DNA from: Cephalopachus bancanus
Lineage: Eukaryota; Chordata; Mammalia; Primates; Tarsiidae
Direction of reading: 5' to 3'
Length of the DNA: 64,000 bases
NCBI GenBank assembly: GCA_027257055.1
Contig: JAPVLO010000040.1
Span: forward strand, 394,501-458,500
Each line of letters opens with the position of its first letter. Positions within the stretch are counted from its first letter, which is position 1. Made by a program: the position numbers and the translations under genes. The notes beneath the pieces were generated by a model. That model did no database searches. It saw only the letters and a list, made by a program, of their open reading frames with translations, and was not told the DNA's origin. This document shows, piece by piece, positions 54,546-64,000 of this stretch.

Positions 54546-55854
54546 CCACCTTGATGGGAGTGTTGGCATCAGCCCACTTTTGGTTATCAGCTGAGGAGTG
54601 GGCACTGAGGAGGCTCTGAGGGGCGGAACTCTTCTCTACCTCAGTATGGAGATTACACCAATGTAGACAAATATGCAAATGCATTGAGAGAACACTTGGG
54701 GCTTGTGCCCCTGTTTGCAGATCATACCACAACGAAGGAAGAAGAAAGCCCAGGCGAGCCTAGAGAAGTGCCTGAGTGGAGAGGAAGGGACTCTGGAGAG
54801 CTATTGAGGAGATGGAGTGAGCCTGACCGGAAGTCAATCAGACAGGTAGTAGTGAAGGATGAGGAAGATTCAAGGTTGTCTCTTGGTCCGCACTGTAACA
54901 ATACAGGAGCAGAGAGAGAGGGATAACGAAAAGCTAGAAGAGTCAGAAAGAAGGAGCATCATCAAGGCCTCAATGATGGGCTTGGTTTCATTCAGAAGAA
55001 TTGGTGGCCAGATGAGGGAATAGGTCCTGGGAAATGAAGACCAGCAGGAACAAGTGTCAGGAAGTAGGAGTGACCCTACCCATCACACCCATCACAGAAG
55101 GAAGGCTACTCTCCATGCTCACTGAAATTGTTCTGGGTTTTTGTGATACCAGTCAGAAGCTTTAAAAAAAATAAATCTCAGTGTTTGCCTGGCAAAGTGG
55201 TGACACAAAAGGCCCCAGAGTAGAAAAATAGCTGCTTTAGTCAAATCTTCCTCCTAGACAGGAAAAGGGTGGGGGCAGGAGCAGGGGCAGGTGGTAGTGA
55301 TTGTATCGAAAATGCACAATGCTGCATTCTTTCAGGAGAAACGCTCTCTGAATCTGAAACCCACTTTATCACAACTGTCAAAACAGACTCAGGCAGTACA
55401 TAATTTATAACCCCAGGCGGCGACTGGGGGGAAGAAACCTAAAAGATTGGTTTATTTTTCTTATTAATATTTATTGGTTAAGAAACAGCTCTACCCCCAC
55501 TAGACCAGAGTACGGGCTTCATTTGAAACAGACCCATCTGATTTTCATTTTTGAGCCTCCGTGGCTCATCCTTGGGGCTGACTGAAGCAGAGACAGGTGG
55601 GCAACTCCTCCTTCCCTCACTTCGTCCTGGTAGGGACTGAGAACATCGTGATGGAGAAGATATCCATCCCATTGACAGAGCTCTGCATGTAGGAGCTTGT
55701 CACAAAGCCACAGACAGGTGAGGCTCAGAGTCCTAAGCAAGCAGGAAATAAAAGCCCCCATCACAGGAATGGGAAGAAGCATGGAAGTCTGAGTCAACCC
55801 TGAGGACCAAAGGAAAAGTATGAACTAGCTTAGCTACAAGTTGAAGGACTGGGA
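54546..55854. other. Unassigned non-coding DNA
   Basis: The 80-codon frame at 54684-54926 and the reverse frames of 64 and 92 codons at 55478-55797 show no domain. A G-rich patch (GGGTGGGGGCAGGAGCAGGGGCAGG) lies at 55268-55292. No gene is supported. Confidence 0.4.
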
Positions 55855-55935
55855 GGATACAGGTGAAATACAGAAGCAGGGTGCTTCAGGCAGAGGAAAT
55901 GGTATGTGCAAAGATAAGGTGACATGAACTAACAC
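55855..55935 (+). repeat. Ancient repeat fragment
   Basis: GCTTCAGGCAGAGGAAATGGTATGTGCAAAGATAAGG matches the family noted at 13340-13500 and 52665-53400. Confidence 0.55.
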
Positions 55936-56599
55936 ACCTTTTTTGAGGGAATCAACTTTCTTCAAAAAGATTAAATGAATACTTAACGTAAAATTTTTTT
56001 AAATAATTTCTTCCATTGATACTGGAGGAAAAAAAGGGAAACTGTCAAAAAAATAAAGTTGTTAGTCCTTTCTAGAGAACCCAGAAGATGTGACTCAGGA
56101 TTGAAGTGGATTTGAACAACTGTGTTTGCAAAGGCATCTTTGTGAGACAGGGTGGGAACTATTTCCTGGCTTTGTGTTGTCCTACATGATACAATGACAA
56201 GTCTCGTCTGGGCTTGAAAGGAGGGACTGCAAGTCATGATGTTCTGCTCACAAGGCAGGCTCTGTCATCTCCCTCTACAACCTCATTGCCACACTGGAAG
56301 AGGGCAGGGCAGGTGTGACTAGCACAGAGGCTGTAGGTGATGAGAGCGGTCCCAGGCAGGGAGGGGCTGACCCAGGTTTCATGTCACGCAGTCTGGACTT
56401 GGACTGTAGACTCCTGAGTTCAAATCCTCCAAATCCAGTGTTTCTCCCCCAACACCTTTTCTGCCCCATCCCAGTCCCAGTCCTGGTCACAGATTGGCTG
56501 CATAGAGAAAAGAAAGAGCTGAGAGGATGAAGCCTGAAGAAAGGCAGGTTGAGAAAAAGAATGAAAAGAGGCCAGGTCTTGGCCATCAGGAGCAAGGCT
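55936..56599. other. Unassigned non-coding DNA
   Basis: The overlapping open frames at 56275-56602 (106 codons reverse, 71 forward, 60 reverse) show no conserved domain. No named repeat is recognised. Confidence 0.4.
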
Positions 56600-56774
56600 C
56601 AAGAATTACATAGACTCAAGTTCTATCCAGACTCTGTCCTGGCTCAGCTGGTGAGTTTGGACAAGTGATGGAACCAACCTCTTTGAGATGATTTCCAACC
56701 TGTAGAAGAGAGAATCCTATTGAATCAACTCCTTCGTGTTCATGAGGTTAAGTGAAGCCACAATAACAAACACT
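56600..56774 (+). repeat. MIR SINE
   Basis: AATTACATAGACTCAAGTTCTATCCAGACTCTGTCCTGGCTCAGCTGGTGAGTTTGGACAAGTGATGGAACCAACCTC is a sense MIR. Confidence 0.65.
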
Positions 56775-56946
56775 ACCAAATACTTCTTAGGTGCCAGGGA
56801 CCATGCTCGATGCTTTTCCATCTAATGTTATTGTCCTCTCGTCTAGACCTTCCTGCCGAGCAGGTTTTATTTCCCTATTTTATCAGATTAGGCAACTAAG
56901 GCCCAGAGAGGATACTACAACTTGCCCAAAGCTAGTGGCGAATCTC
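56775..56946 (-). repeat. MIR SINE, cut by mariner insertion
   Basis: ACTTCTTAGGTGCCAGGGACCATGCTCGATGC, then CTATTTTATCAGATTAGGCAACTAAGGCCCAGAGAGGATACTACAACTTGCCCAAAGCTAG, is an antisense MIR. It stops at the TA that marks the mariner insertion. Confidence 0.78.
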
Positions 56947-56948
56947 TA

Positions 56949-57885
56949 CGAGGTCTGCCAATGAAGTTCACAAACTTAACCACCATGCGCTTACGTTGGA
57001 AGCATTGTGCAAATAGCTCGGTAAGGTTTCATAACCTCGCTGTATCAGAGTCTCACAGCTGTGTTAGTGTCAATATGTGGTAGTGTCTTGCTGAGTTCCG
57101 TTCATTATCATTGCATGTTTTTGTGTGTCGCTGCGAGAATCTTGGAGCTTGAATTAGAGCAATGAACAAACATTAAATTCCTTGTTAAGCTTGGCAAGAG
57201 TGGAAGTGAAATCAGGGATGTGTTAGTCCAAGTTTATAGGGATAATGCAATGAAGAAAACAGCAGTGTACAAATGGATTAAATGTTTTTCTGAGGGAGAG
57301 AAAGTGTCACTGATGAAGAGAGGTCAGGATGGCCAGTAACGAGCAGAACTGATGAAAACGTTGCAAAAAATCGTCAAATTGGGCATCAAAATCATCAGCT
57401 GACTATAGCAGACTAAATAAACATCGATAGAGAAACAGTTAGGAAAATCTTAACTGAAAATCTTGGCATGAGAAAGGAGTGTGCAAAAATGGTCCCAAAG
57501 GAGCTCTTGCATCAAGACAATGCATCAACTCGCACAGCACTGTCGGTGAGGGAGTTTTTAGCAACAAATAACTGCTAAAAAATGGAACACCTTCCTTATT
57601 CACCTGATCTGGCCCCCCAATGACTTTTTTCTTTATCCAAGATAAAGGAAATATTGAAAGGAAGACATTGTGATGATACAGGACACCAAGGGTAATATGC
57701 TGACAGCACTTGATGGCCGTTCCAGAAAAAGAGTTCCAAAATTGTTTTGACGGGTGGACTTGGTGCTGGTGTTGGTGCATAACTTCCTAAGGGGAGTACT
57801 TCAAAGGTGACCATAGTGATACTCAGCAATGAGGTATGTAGCACTTTTTCTAGGATAAGTTTGCAAACTTAATTGTCAGACCCTG
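56949..57885 (+). mobile_element. Hsmar2-type mariner with internal deletion
   Basis: The terminal inverted repeats are CGAGGTCTGCCAATGAAGTT (from 56949) and, at the other end, AAGTTTGCAAACTTAATTGTCAGACCCTG (ending 57885), here split as needed. TA flanks both sides (56947-56948 and 57886-57887). Conceptual translation retains transposase text such as HQDNAS and YSPDL from the catalytic DD34D core, but with stops and frameshifts. The element is 937 bp, against about 1.3 kb for the family, with text jumping from the first-aspartate-side region to the second at about 57505. It is a non-functional transposase pseudogene. Confidence 0.9.
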
Positions 57886-58423
57886 TAAACTACCCAAGAA
57901 CTTCAAGTAATGTTAACATATTTCCTTCCTTTACGGAATCAGAGTAGAGACTCAAACCAGTCTAGACAAAAAAAAAAAAAAAAGATAAGAGGAGAAGTCT
58001 CCCCATCTCCAGGACAGATCTGACCCAGCAAATCCACTCTCTTGAATGCTCACTTCTCAACTTATACTACTTTCCTGTGTCTTTTTTTTTTCTTTGCCAG
58101 GAGTCCAGATGGCTAGAGGGAAGGCTTCTGTTTTTAGGTGTGGTTTTCAGAAGAGCTTTTAGATCATTGTCTTAAAAATCTTTTCTGGGAAAACTCACTG
58201 CCAGAGAAAAAATGTTTCTTTGGAGCAAGAGAATTGCTGGGCAGTAATGGATTCCGACCTCATCAGCTTCCTGGGCCCAGACTTGCTGTTGTCCTCTCAT
58301 CATTTAAACCTTATTCTGAAACTGCCCAGCCCAGGCCCAGGACATGGGGTTGGGCCTACCAGACAAAGGGGTTGGTATCACTGTCTAGCCCTTTCCCAGG
58401 GGAAACTCAGGCTGCAGTACCCC
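57886..58423. other. Unassigned DNA
   Basis: A poly-A run sits at 57968-57982 and a poly-T at 58082-58091. The 117- and 81-codon frames at 58138-58491 run into the following Alu and have no domain. Confidence 0.4.
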
Positions 58424-58438
58424 AAAAGAAGTGCTGGA

Positions 58439-58719
58439 AGCCGGGCTCCGTGGCTCAGCCTGTAATCCCGTGCTTTGGGAGGCTGAGGTGAGTGGATTTC
58501 CTGAGCCCGCAGGTTCGAGACCCATCTGGGCAACTTGGCGAGACCTCGTCTCTACAATAAATCAAAAATTAGCTGGGCATGGTAGCGTGCACCTGTAGTT
58601 CCAGCTACTTGGAAGGCTGAGGCAGAAGGATCGCCGGAGCCAAGTGGGTCAAGGCTGCAGTGGCTGGGAGCAGCCACTGTACTCCAGTCTGGGTGACAGA
58701 GTGAGACTCCAACTCAAAA
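58439..58719 (+). mobile_element. Alu SINE (young local subfamily)
   Basis: The dimer runs from GCCGGGCTCCGTGGCTCAGCCTGTAATCCCGTGC to GACAGAGTGAGACTCCAACTC and an A-tail. AAAAGAAGTGCTGGA flanks it at 58424-58438 and 58720-58734. The right arm reads GTGGCTGGGAGCAGCCACTG, another perfect short stem. Confidence 0.97.
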
Positions 58720-58842
58720 AAAAGAAGTGCTGGAGAGAGAATTAGGGTGTAGGGTGACTGCCTGGAGAGAGGGAGCATCCAAAGGAAACCTGAAGGTGAG
58801 GAGAAAGGGGTGCCTTCATGACCCACACACCCACTCTAGTGG

Positions 58843-59097
58843 GTTGAATTGTGTCCAAGTGCTAACCACCCAGGTACCTGTGAATGTGATCTTATTTGGC
58901 AATAGCACCCTTGCAGATGTAGTTAACGATCTTGAGATGAGATCACATGGATTTAAGGTGGATTTGGGTGACAGGAGTCGTTATAAAAGAAAGGAGAAGT
59001 CCTTATAGAACACAGAGAAGGCCATGCAAAGATGGAGACAGAGATTAAAGTGACACAGCCATCCGAGGGCGGCCAGCAGACTTCAGAAGCTAGCAGA
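58843..59097 (+). mobile_element. MLT1-type MaLR LTR, left part
   Basis: GGGTTGAATTGTGTCCAAGTGCTAACCACCCAGGTACCTGTGAATGTGATCTTATTTGGCAATAGCACCCTTGCAGATGTAGTTAACG is MLT1. The Alu at 59098 interrupts it. Confidence 0.9.
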
Positions 59098-59369
59098 AGG
59101 CCAGGCGCGGTGGCTCATGCCTATAATCCCAGCACTTTGGGAGGCCAAGGTAAGAGAATTGCCTGAGCCCACAGGTTCAAGACCAGCTGGGCAACTTGGC
59201 AAGACCTCATCTCTACAATAAATCAAAAAATTAGTTGGACGTGGTGGCACATGCCTGTAATTCTAGGTACTTGAATCACCTGAGTCCAGCAGGTCGAGGC
59301 TGCAGTGGCCATGAGCATGTCACTCCAACCTGGGTGACAGAGTGAGATGCCAATTCAAAAAAAAAAGGA
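59098..59369 (+). mobile_element. Alu SINE (intermediate tarsier-type) inside MLT1
   Basis: The dimer runs from GGCCAGGCGCGGTGGCTCATGCCTATAATCCCAGC to GACAGAGTGAGATGCCAATTC and an A-tail. AGAAGCTAGCAGA flanks it at 59085-59097 and 59370-59382. The right arm reads GTGGCCATGAGCATGTCAC. Confidence 0.97.
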
Positions 59370-59541
59370 AGAAGCTAGCAGAGGCTGGGCAGACACTTTC
59401 TCAGAGCCTCTAGGAGGAACTAACCCTGCCAGTGTCTTGATTTTGGACTTATGCCCTTCAGAACTAGGAAAGAATGAATTTTTATTGTTTTAAGCCACTC
59501 AGTTTGTGTCATTTGTTACATCAGATTTAGGAAACTAACAC
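59370..59541 (+). mobile_element. MLT1-type MaLR LTR, right part
   Basis: CTAACCCTGCCAGTGTCTTGATTTTGGACTTATGCCCTTCAGAACTAGG, then TTTTTATTGTTTTAAGCCACTCAGTTTGTGTCATTTGTTAC and ACTAACACA, completes the MLT1 LTR begun at 58843. Confidence 0.9.
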
Positions 59542-60199
59542 ACCCACCCAAGGTCCAGAGCCACGTGGACCCCATATCTGAAGCAGATTTCTCCCTTGCT
59601 TCCCAGAGCCTCATAGTCAGAGGAGAGGAACAAGGCAATGTAACCCTTTAGTTATGCTTTTCACCTTCAGGGCTTCTGGGCCCCACCTGGGTAACTGAAA
59701 GCACATCTCCCACCCCTCCCCCATGACAGGTGTCCCTCTGGTATGTCCAGAGGTTGCAGGAGTGCACAGAGGGGCACAGTAGCTGATCCTTCTTTCTCCA
59801 CCCATGCTCATGGTCACATTCTCTGCTGGCAATGACATCCAAGGCTAGGCCAGGCCTTGCGCTGTTGTGAGAGCAGGTCCCAGTCACATGGCTCCCCTTC
59901 CTGTTCCCCAGTGCGCCCCAAGCCACAAACCTCCCATCCAGTTTTCCCAGAAAACCTCTAGAGTTTGTAAACAAGAGAACTCAGGACCTAGCTTGGGTTC
60001 TCAGCTGAGAGGAGACATACTGCATGGTCTTGGCCCCCAGCCCAGGCTTCAGTGCAAAAACCTCCATCCCCTTCCCTTCCCCACATAAATTAGCTCAAGC
60101 CAAACAAACATCCAGTGGACTAAGAGCTCTCATATTGAACAGGCAGTGCCCAATGCCATATTTCTGATTCTGCTCATCCTGCTTTCAGCAACACAAACC
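59542..60199. other. Unassigned GC-richer DNA
   Basis: The overlapping open frames at 59617-60088 (73, 108 and 73 codons) have no domain or splice pairing that I can recognise. No named repeat is seen. Confidence 0.4.
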
Positions 60200-60492
60200 T
60201 TACCTCTTTGGAGCCTCACAAGTACCCTGTTAGATGGGAAATTATACACCGACCTCAATGGACAAGGTTCACTGGTTTGTTTTTAATGTTCTATAAAGAC
60301 AGTCTATTCCCCCAAAGAAGGGTCATTGGTTAATGCTGCCTGACCTTTACAAGTGTTGTTCCCCTGCCCAGAACACCCTTCTTAGTGCTCCCTGCTTGCA
60401 GACGAACTCAGCTTAGAGAGGTTGAGTCACTTGGCCAAAGGGACACAGTCAACAGTGGCAGGACCAAGACCAGATTTTTCAGCACACGGGAC
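60200..60492 (-). repeat. MIR SINE split by about 115 bp
   Basis: GAGCCTCACAAGTACCCTGTTAGATGGGAAATTATACACC (60210-60250) and GCTTAGAGAGGTTGAGTCACTTGGCCAAAGGGACACAGTCAAC (60410-60453) are consecutive parts of antisense MIR. About 115 bp of unrelated sequence lies between them. Confidence 0.65.
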
Positions 60493-60706
60493 ATAGGCTG
60501 GGCCCTCACAGCACTCACGTTGTGATGGAGAAGGAAAACAAGACAGGTAGAGTCAGGCAGAATAAGTATGAGTGACTTGTCGGAAGCACAAGAATTCAGC
60601 CAAGAGGCCAGGTCTCCTGATGCCTGCAGGTGAGATGCCAGAGTGCTGGTAACATCTGCCCCGTCCTCAGGAGGCAGGATGGGAGCACGGAGGTGACTCT
60701 AGAACA

Positions 60707-60929
60707 AAGGTTGGCAAGTAAGGAGCAGGGAGTCAAATCTGTTCACTTGTAAGCAAAGTTTTTTTGGGACACAGCCACGTCTACTCATTTTTGTGTGGCC
60801 TATGCCTGCCTCCATGATTCAATGACTGAGTGGAGTAGTTGCTGCAGAGACTTGATGACTCGGTCAGCAAAGGCTGAAATATTTACTATCTGACCTTTTA
60901 CAGAAAAACTTTTACAACCCTTGGTTTAC
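60707..60929 (-). mobile_element. hAT-Charlie element (MER58-like), antisense
   Basis: AAAGGTTGGCAAGTAAGGAGC at one end and GCTGAAATATTTACTATCTGACCTTTTACAGAAAAACTTTTACAACCC at the other match the ends of the element at 16689-16911 in reverse. The internal text TTGGGACACAGCCACG also fits. Confidence 0.7.
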
Positions 60930-60956
60930 GGGAAGAGCAAGTGCCCTCTCATTCAC

Positions 60957-62125
60957 TCCTTCATGTGGGAGCACCCCGGCTCATGCACTTTCAGGTGGGA
61001 ACATCCCTAGCTCACACCCCTTCAGGTGGGAGTATCCAAGCCCATGCAACTTCAGATGGGAGCACCCCTAGCCCACCCCCTTCAGGTGGGAACACCCCCA
61101 GCTGATGCACCTTCCATTCAGGTGGCAGCAACCCCAGTCCAAACCCATTTGGGTGGAAACATCCCTAGCTCATACACCTTCATTCAGGTGGGAGTATCCC
61201 AGCCCATACACCTTCAGGTGAATGCACCCTAGCTCATGGACCTTCAGGTGGGAGCACCTCTGGCTCATGCACTTTCTGGTGGAAGCATCTCGACCATGCA
61301 CCTTCGGGTGAGAGCACCATAGCCCATGCACCTTCAAGTGTGAACACCTCCAGCCCATGCAACCTCATTCAGGTGGGAACATTTCCAGCCCATGTATCTT
61401 TAGGTGGGAGCATTTCCAGCCATGCACCTTGAGATGGGAGCATCTCCAGCCCATGTACCTTCAGGTGGGATTACCCTAGCCTATGGACCTTCAAGTGAGA
61501 ACACCTCCAGCCCATGCACCTTCATTCAGGTGGGAACATCTCCAGCCCATGCACCTTCAGGTGAGAATCCTAGCTCATGGACTTTCAGGTGAGAACACCT
61601 TTGGCCTATGCACTTTCTGGTGGAAGCATCTTGACCATGCACCTTCAGGTGAGAGCACCATAGCCCATGCACCTTCAAGTGGGAACACCTCCAGCCCATG
61701 CACTTTCATTCAGGTGCGAGCATTTCCAGTCCATGCATCTTTAGGTGGGAGCATCTCCAGCCCTTGCACCTTCAGATGGGATTACCCTAGCCTATGGACC
61801 TTCAAGTGGGAACACCTCCAGTCCATGCACCTTCATTCAGGTGGGAGCATCTCCAGCCCATGCACCTTCAAGTGGGATTGCCCTAGCCTATGGACCTTCA
61901 GGTAGGAGCACCTTCGGCTCATGCACTTTCAGGTGAGAGCAACTCCAGCCAGTGCACTTTCAGGTGGGAGCACTTCCACCTCATGCACTTTCAGGTGGAT
62001 GCATCTCCACCATGTACCTTCAGGTGTGAGCACTCTAATCCATAAACCTTCAGGTAGGAACATTCTCAGCCTGGGCACCTTCAGGTGAGAGCACCTCCAA
62101 CCCATGCACCTGCAGATGGGACTGC
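60957..62125. repeat. 31-bp minisatellite (about 36 units) with higher-order repeats
   Basis: The basic unit is close to CATGCACCTTCAGGTGGGAG plus CACCTCCAGCC, about 31 bp. Variants include a 5-bp insertion (TTCATTCAGGTG) and GGGATTACCCTAGCCTATGG units. Blocks of variant units recur. The GCACTTTCTGGTGGAAGCATCT unit occurs at 61269 and 61610, exactly 341 bp (11 x 31) apart. The GGGATTACCC unit occurs at 61467 and 61778, 311 bp apart. The 140-, 68- and 63-codon frames are by-products of the repeat. No coding function is claimed. Confidence 0.95.
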
Positions 62126-62554
62126 CCAAGGCTGTGGGGAACACACTTGACTTTCTTCTTGAATGATCCAGCTTGAAATGGGATGAGAACAGCCCAGGTG
62201 TGTGATTTGTTCTCTTCTGGATGAGGTAGGATATGTAGTGTCTGGTCACCCTGTTAGCTTTCACCTCAGCCCTTTCTCTGTGTCTGTCTCTCTTTCTACC
62301 TCTACCAGTACCGACACTCCCTGAAGGACCCGATATTTTCTAGGATAGAATGGGCCTGTTGGCAGAGCTCTAGGACTCTGGTTTTCCATTTGTCAGACCA
62401 CCGGCCACTGACTTTGGGTCAGGTCTAATCCCTAACATCCAGAATAGCCATGTCACATGGACACAAAGAACAGGCGTCTTTTGCCTGACACACTTGCAGT
62501 TGTTTGCTTAGAAGCAGAAGAATTGACATCAACTTGAGGCATCACCATCCCACA
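62126..62554. other. Unassigned non-coding DNA
   Basis: No gene or named repeat is recognised. Confidence 0.4.
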
Positions 62555-62720
62555 ATAGAGTAATCACTCATTTATTTATTCATCCATTTCATATTTTTTT
62601 TATTGAATACCTGCTATGTGCCAGAAACTGCATTCAGGATATAGTAACATGCAAATTGGACATATGAAGCCCCCATGGAGTTCATGGTCTCATGGGGAAA
62701 ACAAATCATCCCTCACACAA
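62555..62720 (+). repeat. Ancient repeat (tattgaat/ctatgtgccag type)
   Basis: CATTTATTTATTCATCCATTTC, then TTTTTATTGAATACCTGCTATGTGCCAGAAACTGCATTC, then CCCCCATGGAGTTCATGGTCTCATGGGG, is a common old repeat related to 26155-26330. The family name is not recalled. Confidence 0.55.
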
Positions 62721-63434
62721 GAAATCACACCTGAGAAGTGTTCACTTAATTTTGATTTTTCCCAAAACTGACTTGAGACAAGGACATGGATGAACCAATT
62801 TTATTTGGAAGGTGATTCCAGGAAGACAAAGAAGAAGAGTGAGACTGGAATAGAGGAAATGCCAACCCAGAAAACCTTCTGTGGGTTGCTGCTGACAGTG
62901 AAGGGCTTGGCACAGCTGGGACATCTGTGGAGTGGACAGAAAACGTCCCACAGGTAAGAGACTCAGGCACTACCCTGGCTCCACCCCATAGCTTTGGGGC
63001 ACCCCAGGCGATAACCTCAACGTCTCTGTGTGCTTGTTCTCCAGTGAGCGAGATCCCATTTCTGAAGGAAAGAGACAGAGACCCTGCTGCATCCTTGGAC
63101 CACTGTTAGTGCCTGGCTTCTCTGAGCACCATAAACTGTCCAGCAGGTCAAAGCTGAAGTCAGAAGGAACCAGGACATGGGATGTGGGTCCCAGCGGTGC
63201 TGTGCAGGCAAAGGTAGATGGCAGTGAAGGAGGATAGCAAGGAGACCCTGTTCAGCTGGGGTACCAGAAATGCATCTGCAGCAGAGTCCACTGGAGATAG
63301 CTGAAGGAGGAGTGGACAATGGACAGAAAGAAAGGAAGGAGAATTCCAGGTTGAGAGGATGACTGGGCAGGGGACTGAGACAGGCAGGGCAGGGGCAGTC
63401 CCTGCACCTTCAGGCAGGAGAGTCTCCAGACTGT
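62721..63434. other. Unassigned DNA, possibly an old repeat at its left
   Basis: GAACCAATTTTATTTGGAAGGTGATTCCAGGAAG (62792-62825) may belong to an old repeat. CAGGTAAGAG at 62950-62959 looks like a splice donor but lacks an exon. No gene is supported. Confidence 0.35.
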
Positions 63435-63703
63435 GCTCTTTCTCCCTCCCTCCCTCTCTCCTTCTTCCTTCCCTCTTCCTTCCTTGCTTCCTCCGCCCTC
63501 CCTTCCTCCATTCGTCCTTCCTTCTTTCCCTTCTTCCTTCCTCCCTCTCTCCTTCCCTTCCGCCTCCCCCTTCCTCTCCTTCCCTCCTTCCTCCCCCTTC
63601 TTTCCCTGCTTCCTCCTCCCTCCCTCTTTCCTTCCATTCTTCCTCCTCTCTTCCTTCCTTCCATTTCTCACTCTGTCTTTTTTTCCTCTCTTTCTTTCCC
63701 CAG
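63435..63703. repeat. Long polypyrimidine tract
   Basis: About 270 bp is almost only C and T on the + strand (TCCC, TTCC and TCTCC motifs), broken by a handful of purines. The long open frames of 149-209 codons here on both strands are stop-free because the tract lacks stop codons in most frames. They are not genes. Confidence 0.97.
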
Positions 63704-64000
63704 TGGCCTCCCCATATAATATTATCACCTATGTGTTTTACAACAGCTTTAAATACCATGTTCATTTTTCTGGAGGCAATGGAATTCATCAGGGGAGAGC
63801 CTCCATAAAGCTATGGTCAGAAGGACAGAACTTCAGATGTCACCCCTTCATGGCCAGCTCATGGGACCCACCAAGATCATGACCCAGAAGGTTCTGCAGA
63901 GGTCCCAGAGACTCTTTTGGGGAGTGGGACTGCTTTGAGAGAATCTTCCTAGACACATAGTGAGATGAGAGAGAAGCCACAATTCCTCTGAAAATTATGA
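63704..64000. other. Unassigned non-coding DNA
   Basis: Nothing is recognised up to the window edge. Confidence 0.4.

Noticed and set aside
57439..57780. 113-codon reverse frame.
   Set aside because: It is antisense to the mariner transposase relic.
61483..61905. 140-codon repetitive frame rich in HAPS and CTF motifs.
   Set aside because: It lies wholly in the 31-bp minisatellite, whose unit is not a multiple of three. Other frames are equally open.
60957..62125. Regularly repeated units that could be mistaken for a CRISPR array.
   Set aside because: Units are contiguous with no unique spacers, and the host is a primate. It is a minisatellite.
62950..62959. CAGGTAAGAG, a consensus-like splice donor.
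   Set aside because: No open exon with an acceptor was found upstream. Such motifs occur by chance every few kilobases.
63160..63882. Long overlapping open frames (149-209 codons) on both strands, Lys/Glu/Arg/Gly-rich or Ser/Pro/Phe/Leu-rich.
   Set aside because: They arise from a low-complexity polypyrimidine tract that contains almost no stop codons. There is no domain, and both strands and several frames are open together.
1..64000. Search for tRNA, 5S, U6, 7SK, Y RNA genes or pseudogenes, nuclear mitochondrial DNA and processed pseudogenes.
   Set aside because: None of their characteristic sequences was seen by eye. Highly diverged copies could still be missed without a database search.

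Overview
The window is nuclear DNA from a primate, and the best reading is a tarsier. No protein-coding gene, exon or functional RNA gene can be supported. The organism call rests on three things. (1) There are about ten Alu-type dimeric 7SL-derived SINEs, which restricts the host to primates. (2) The youngest Alus share a right-arm sequence (a GTGGCCG/CGGCCAC mini-hairpin) that I do not recognise from anthropoid, lemur or galago Alus. (3) A 66-bp insertion at 9441-9506 resembles the R region of a retroviral LTR, but carries L1 hallmarks: an 18-bp target-site duplication, a TTAAAA nick site and an A-tail. LTR-derived, L1-mobilised elements of this kind (TINEs) were described in the tarsier genome. 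The species call is inference.

Layout. 1-8.5 kb: a repeat-poor, TAATTA-rich start, an ERV-like LTR remnant, a pair of 150-bp A-tailed repeats around an unassigned LTR-like element, MIR/L2 relics and a purine tract. 8.5-10.3 kb: an L1 ORF2 fragment carrying the LTR-R insertion, then MER5A. 11-19 kb: Alus, L2 relics with unusual perfect hairpins, and a hAT-type element. 19.9-20.5 kb: a MER2/Tigger element with two internal tandem duplications. 22.9-28.5 kb: an old L1M split by a younger L1, two MaLR LTRs and two 3' ends of one younger L1 family. 32-36 kb: antisense L1M, MIRs, L2. 36-41 kb: an MLT1-like LTR, a Tigger2-like element, two Alus and another overlapping hairpin pair. 42-50 kb: mostly MIR/L2 and a MER20 split by an AT-rich insert. 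51-54.5 kb: stacked MLT1 LTRs and nested L1M. 56.6-57.9 kb: MIRs followed by an internally deleted Hsmar2-type mariner bounded by TA. 58.4-60.9 kb: a young Alu, an MLT1 LTR split by another Alu, MIR and a hAT element. 60.96-62.12 kb: a 31-bp minisatellite with higher-order structure. 63.43-63.70 kb: a long polypyrimidine tract.

Nearly every long open reading frame lies in a repeat (antisense Alu, L1 ORF2, minisatellite, purine/pyrimidine tract) or is short and family-less. The genomic setting looks like an intergenic or large intronic region in which transposons have inserted into one another. Family names are from memory of consensus sequences and were not checked by alignment; old repeat boundaries are approximate.
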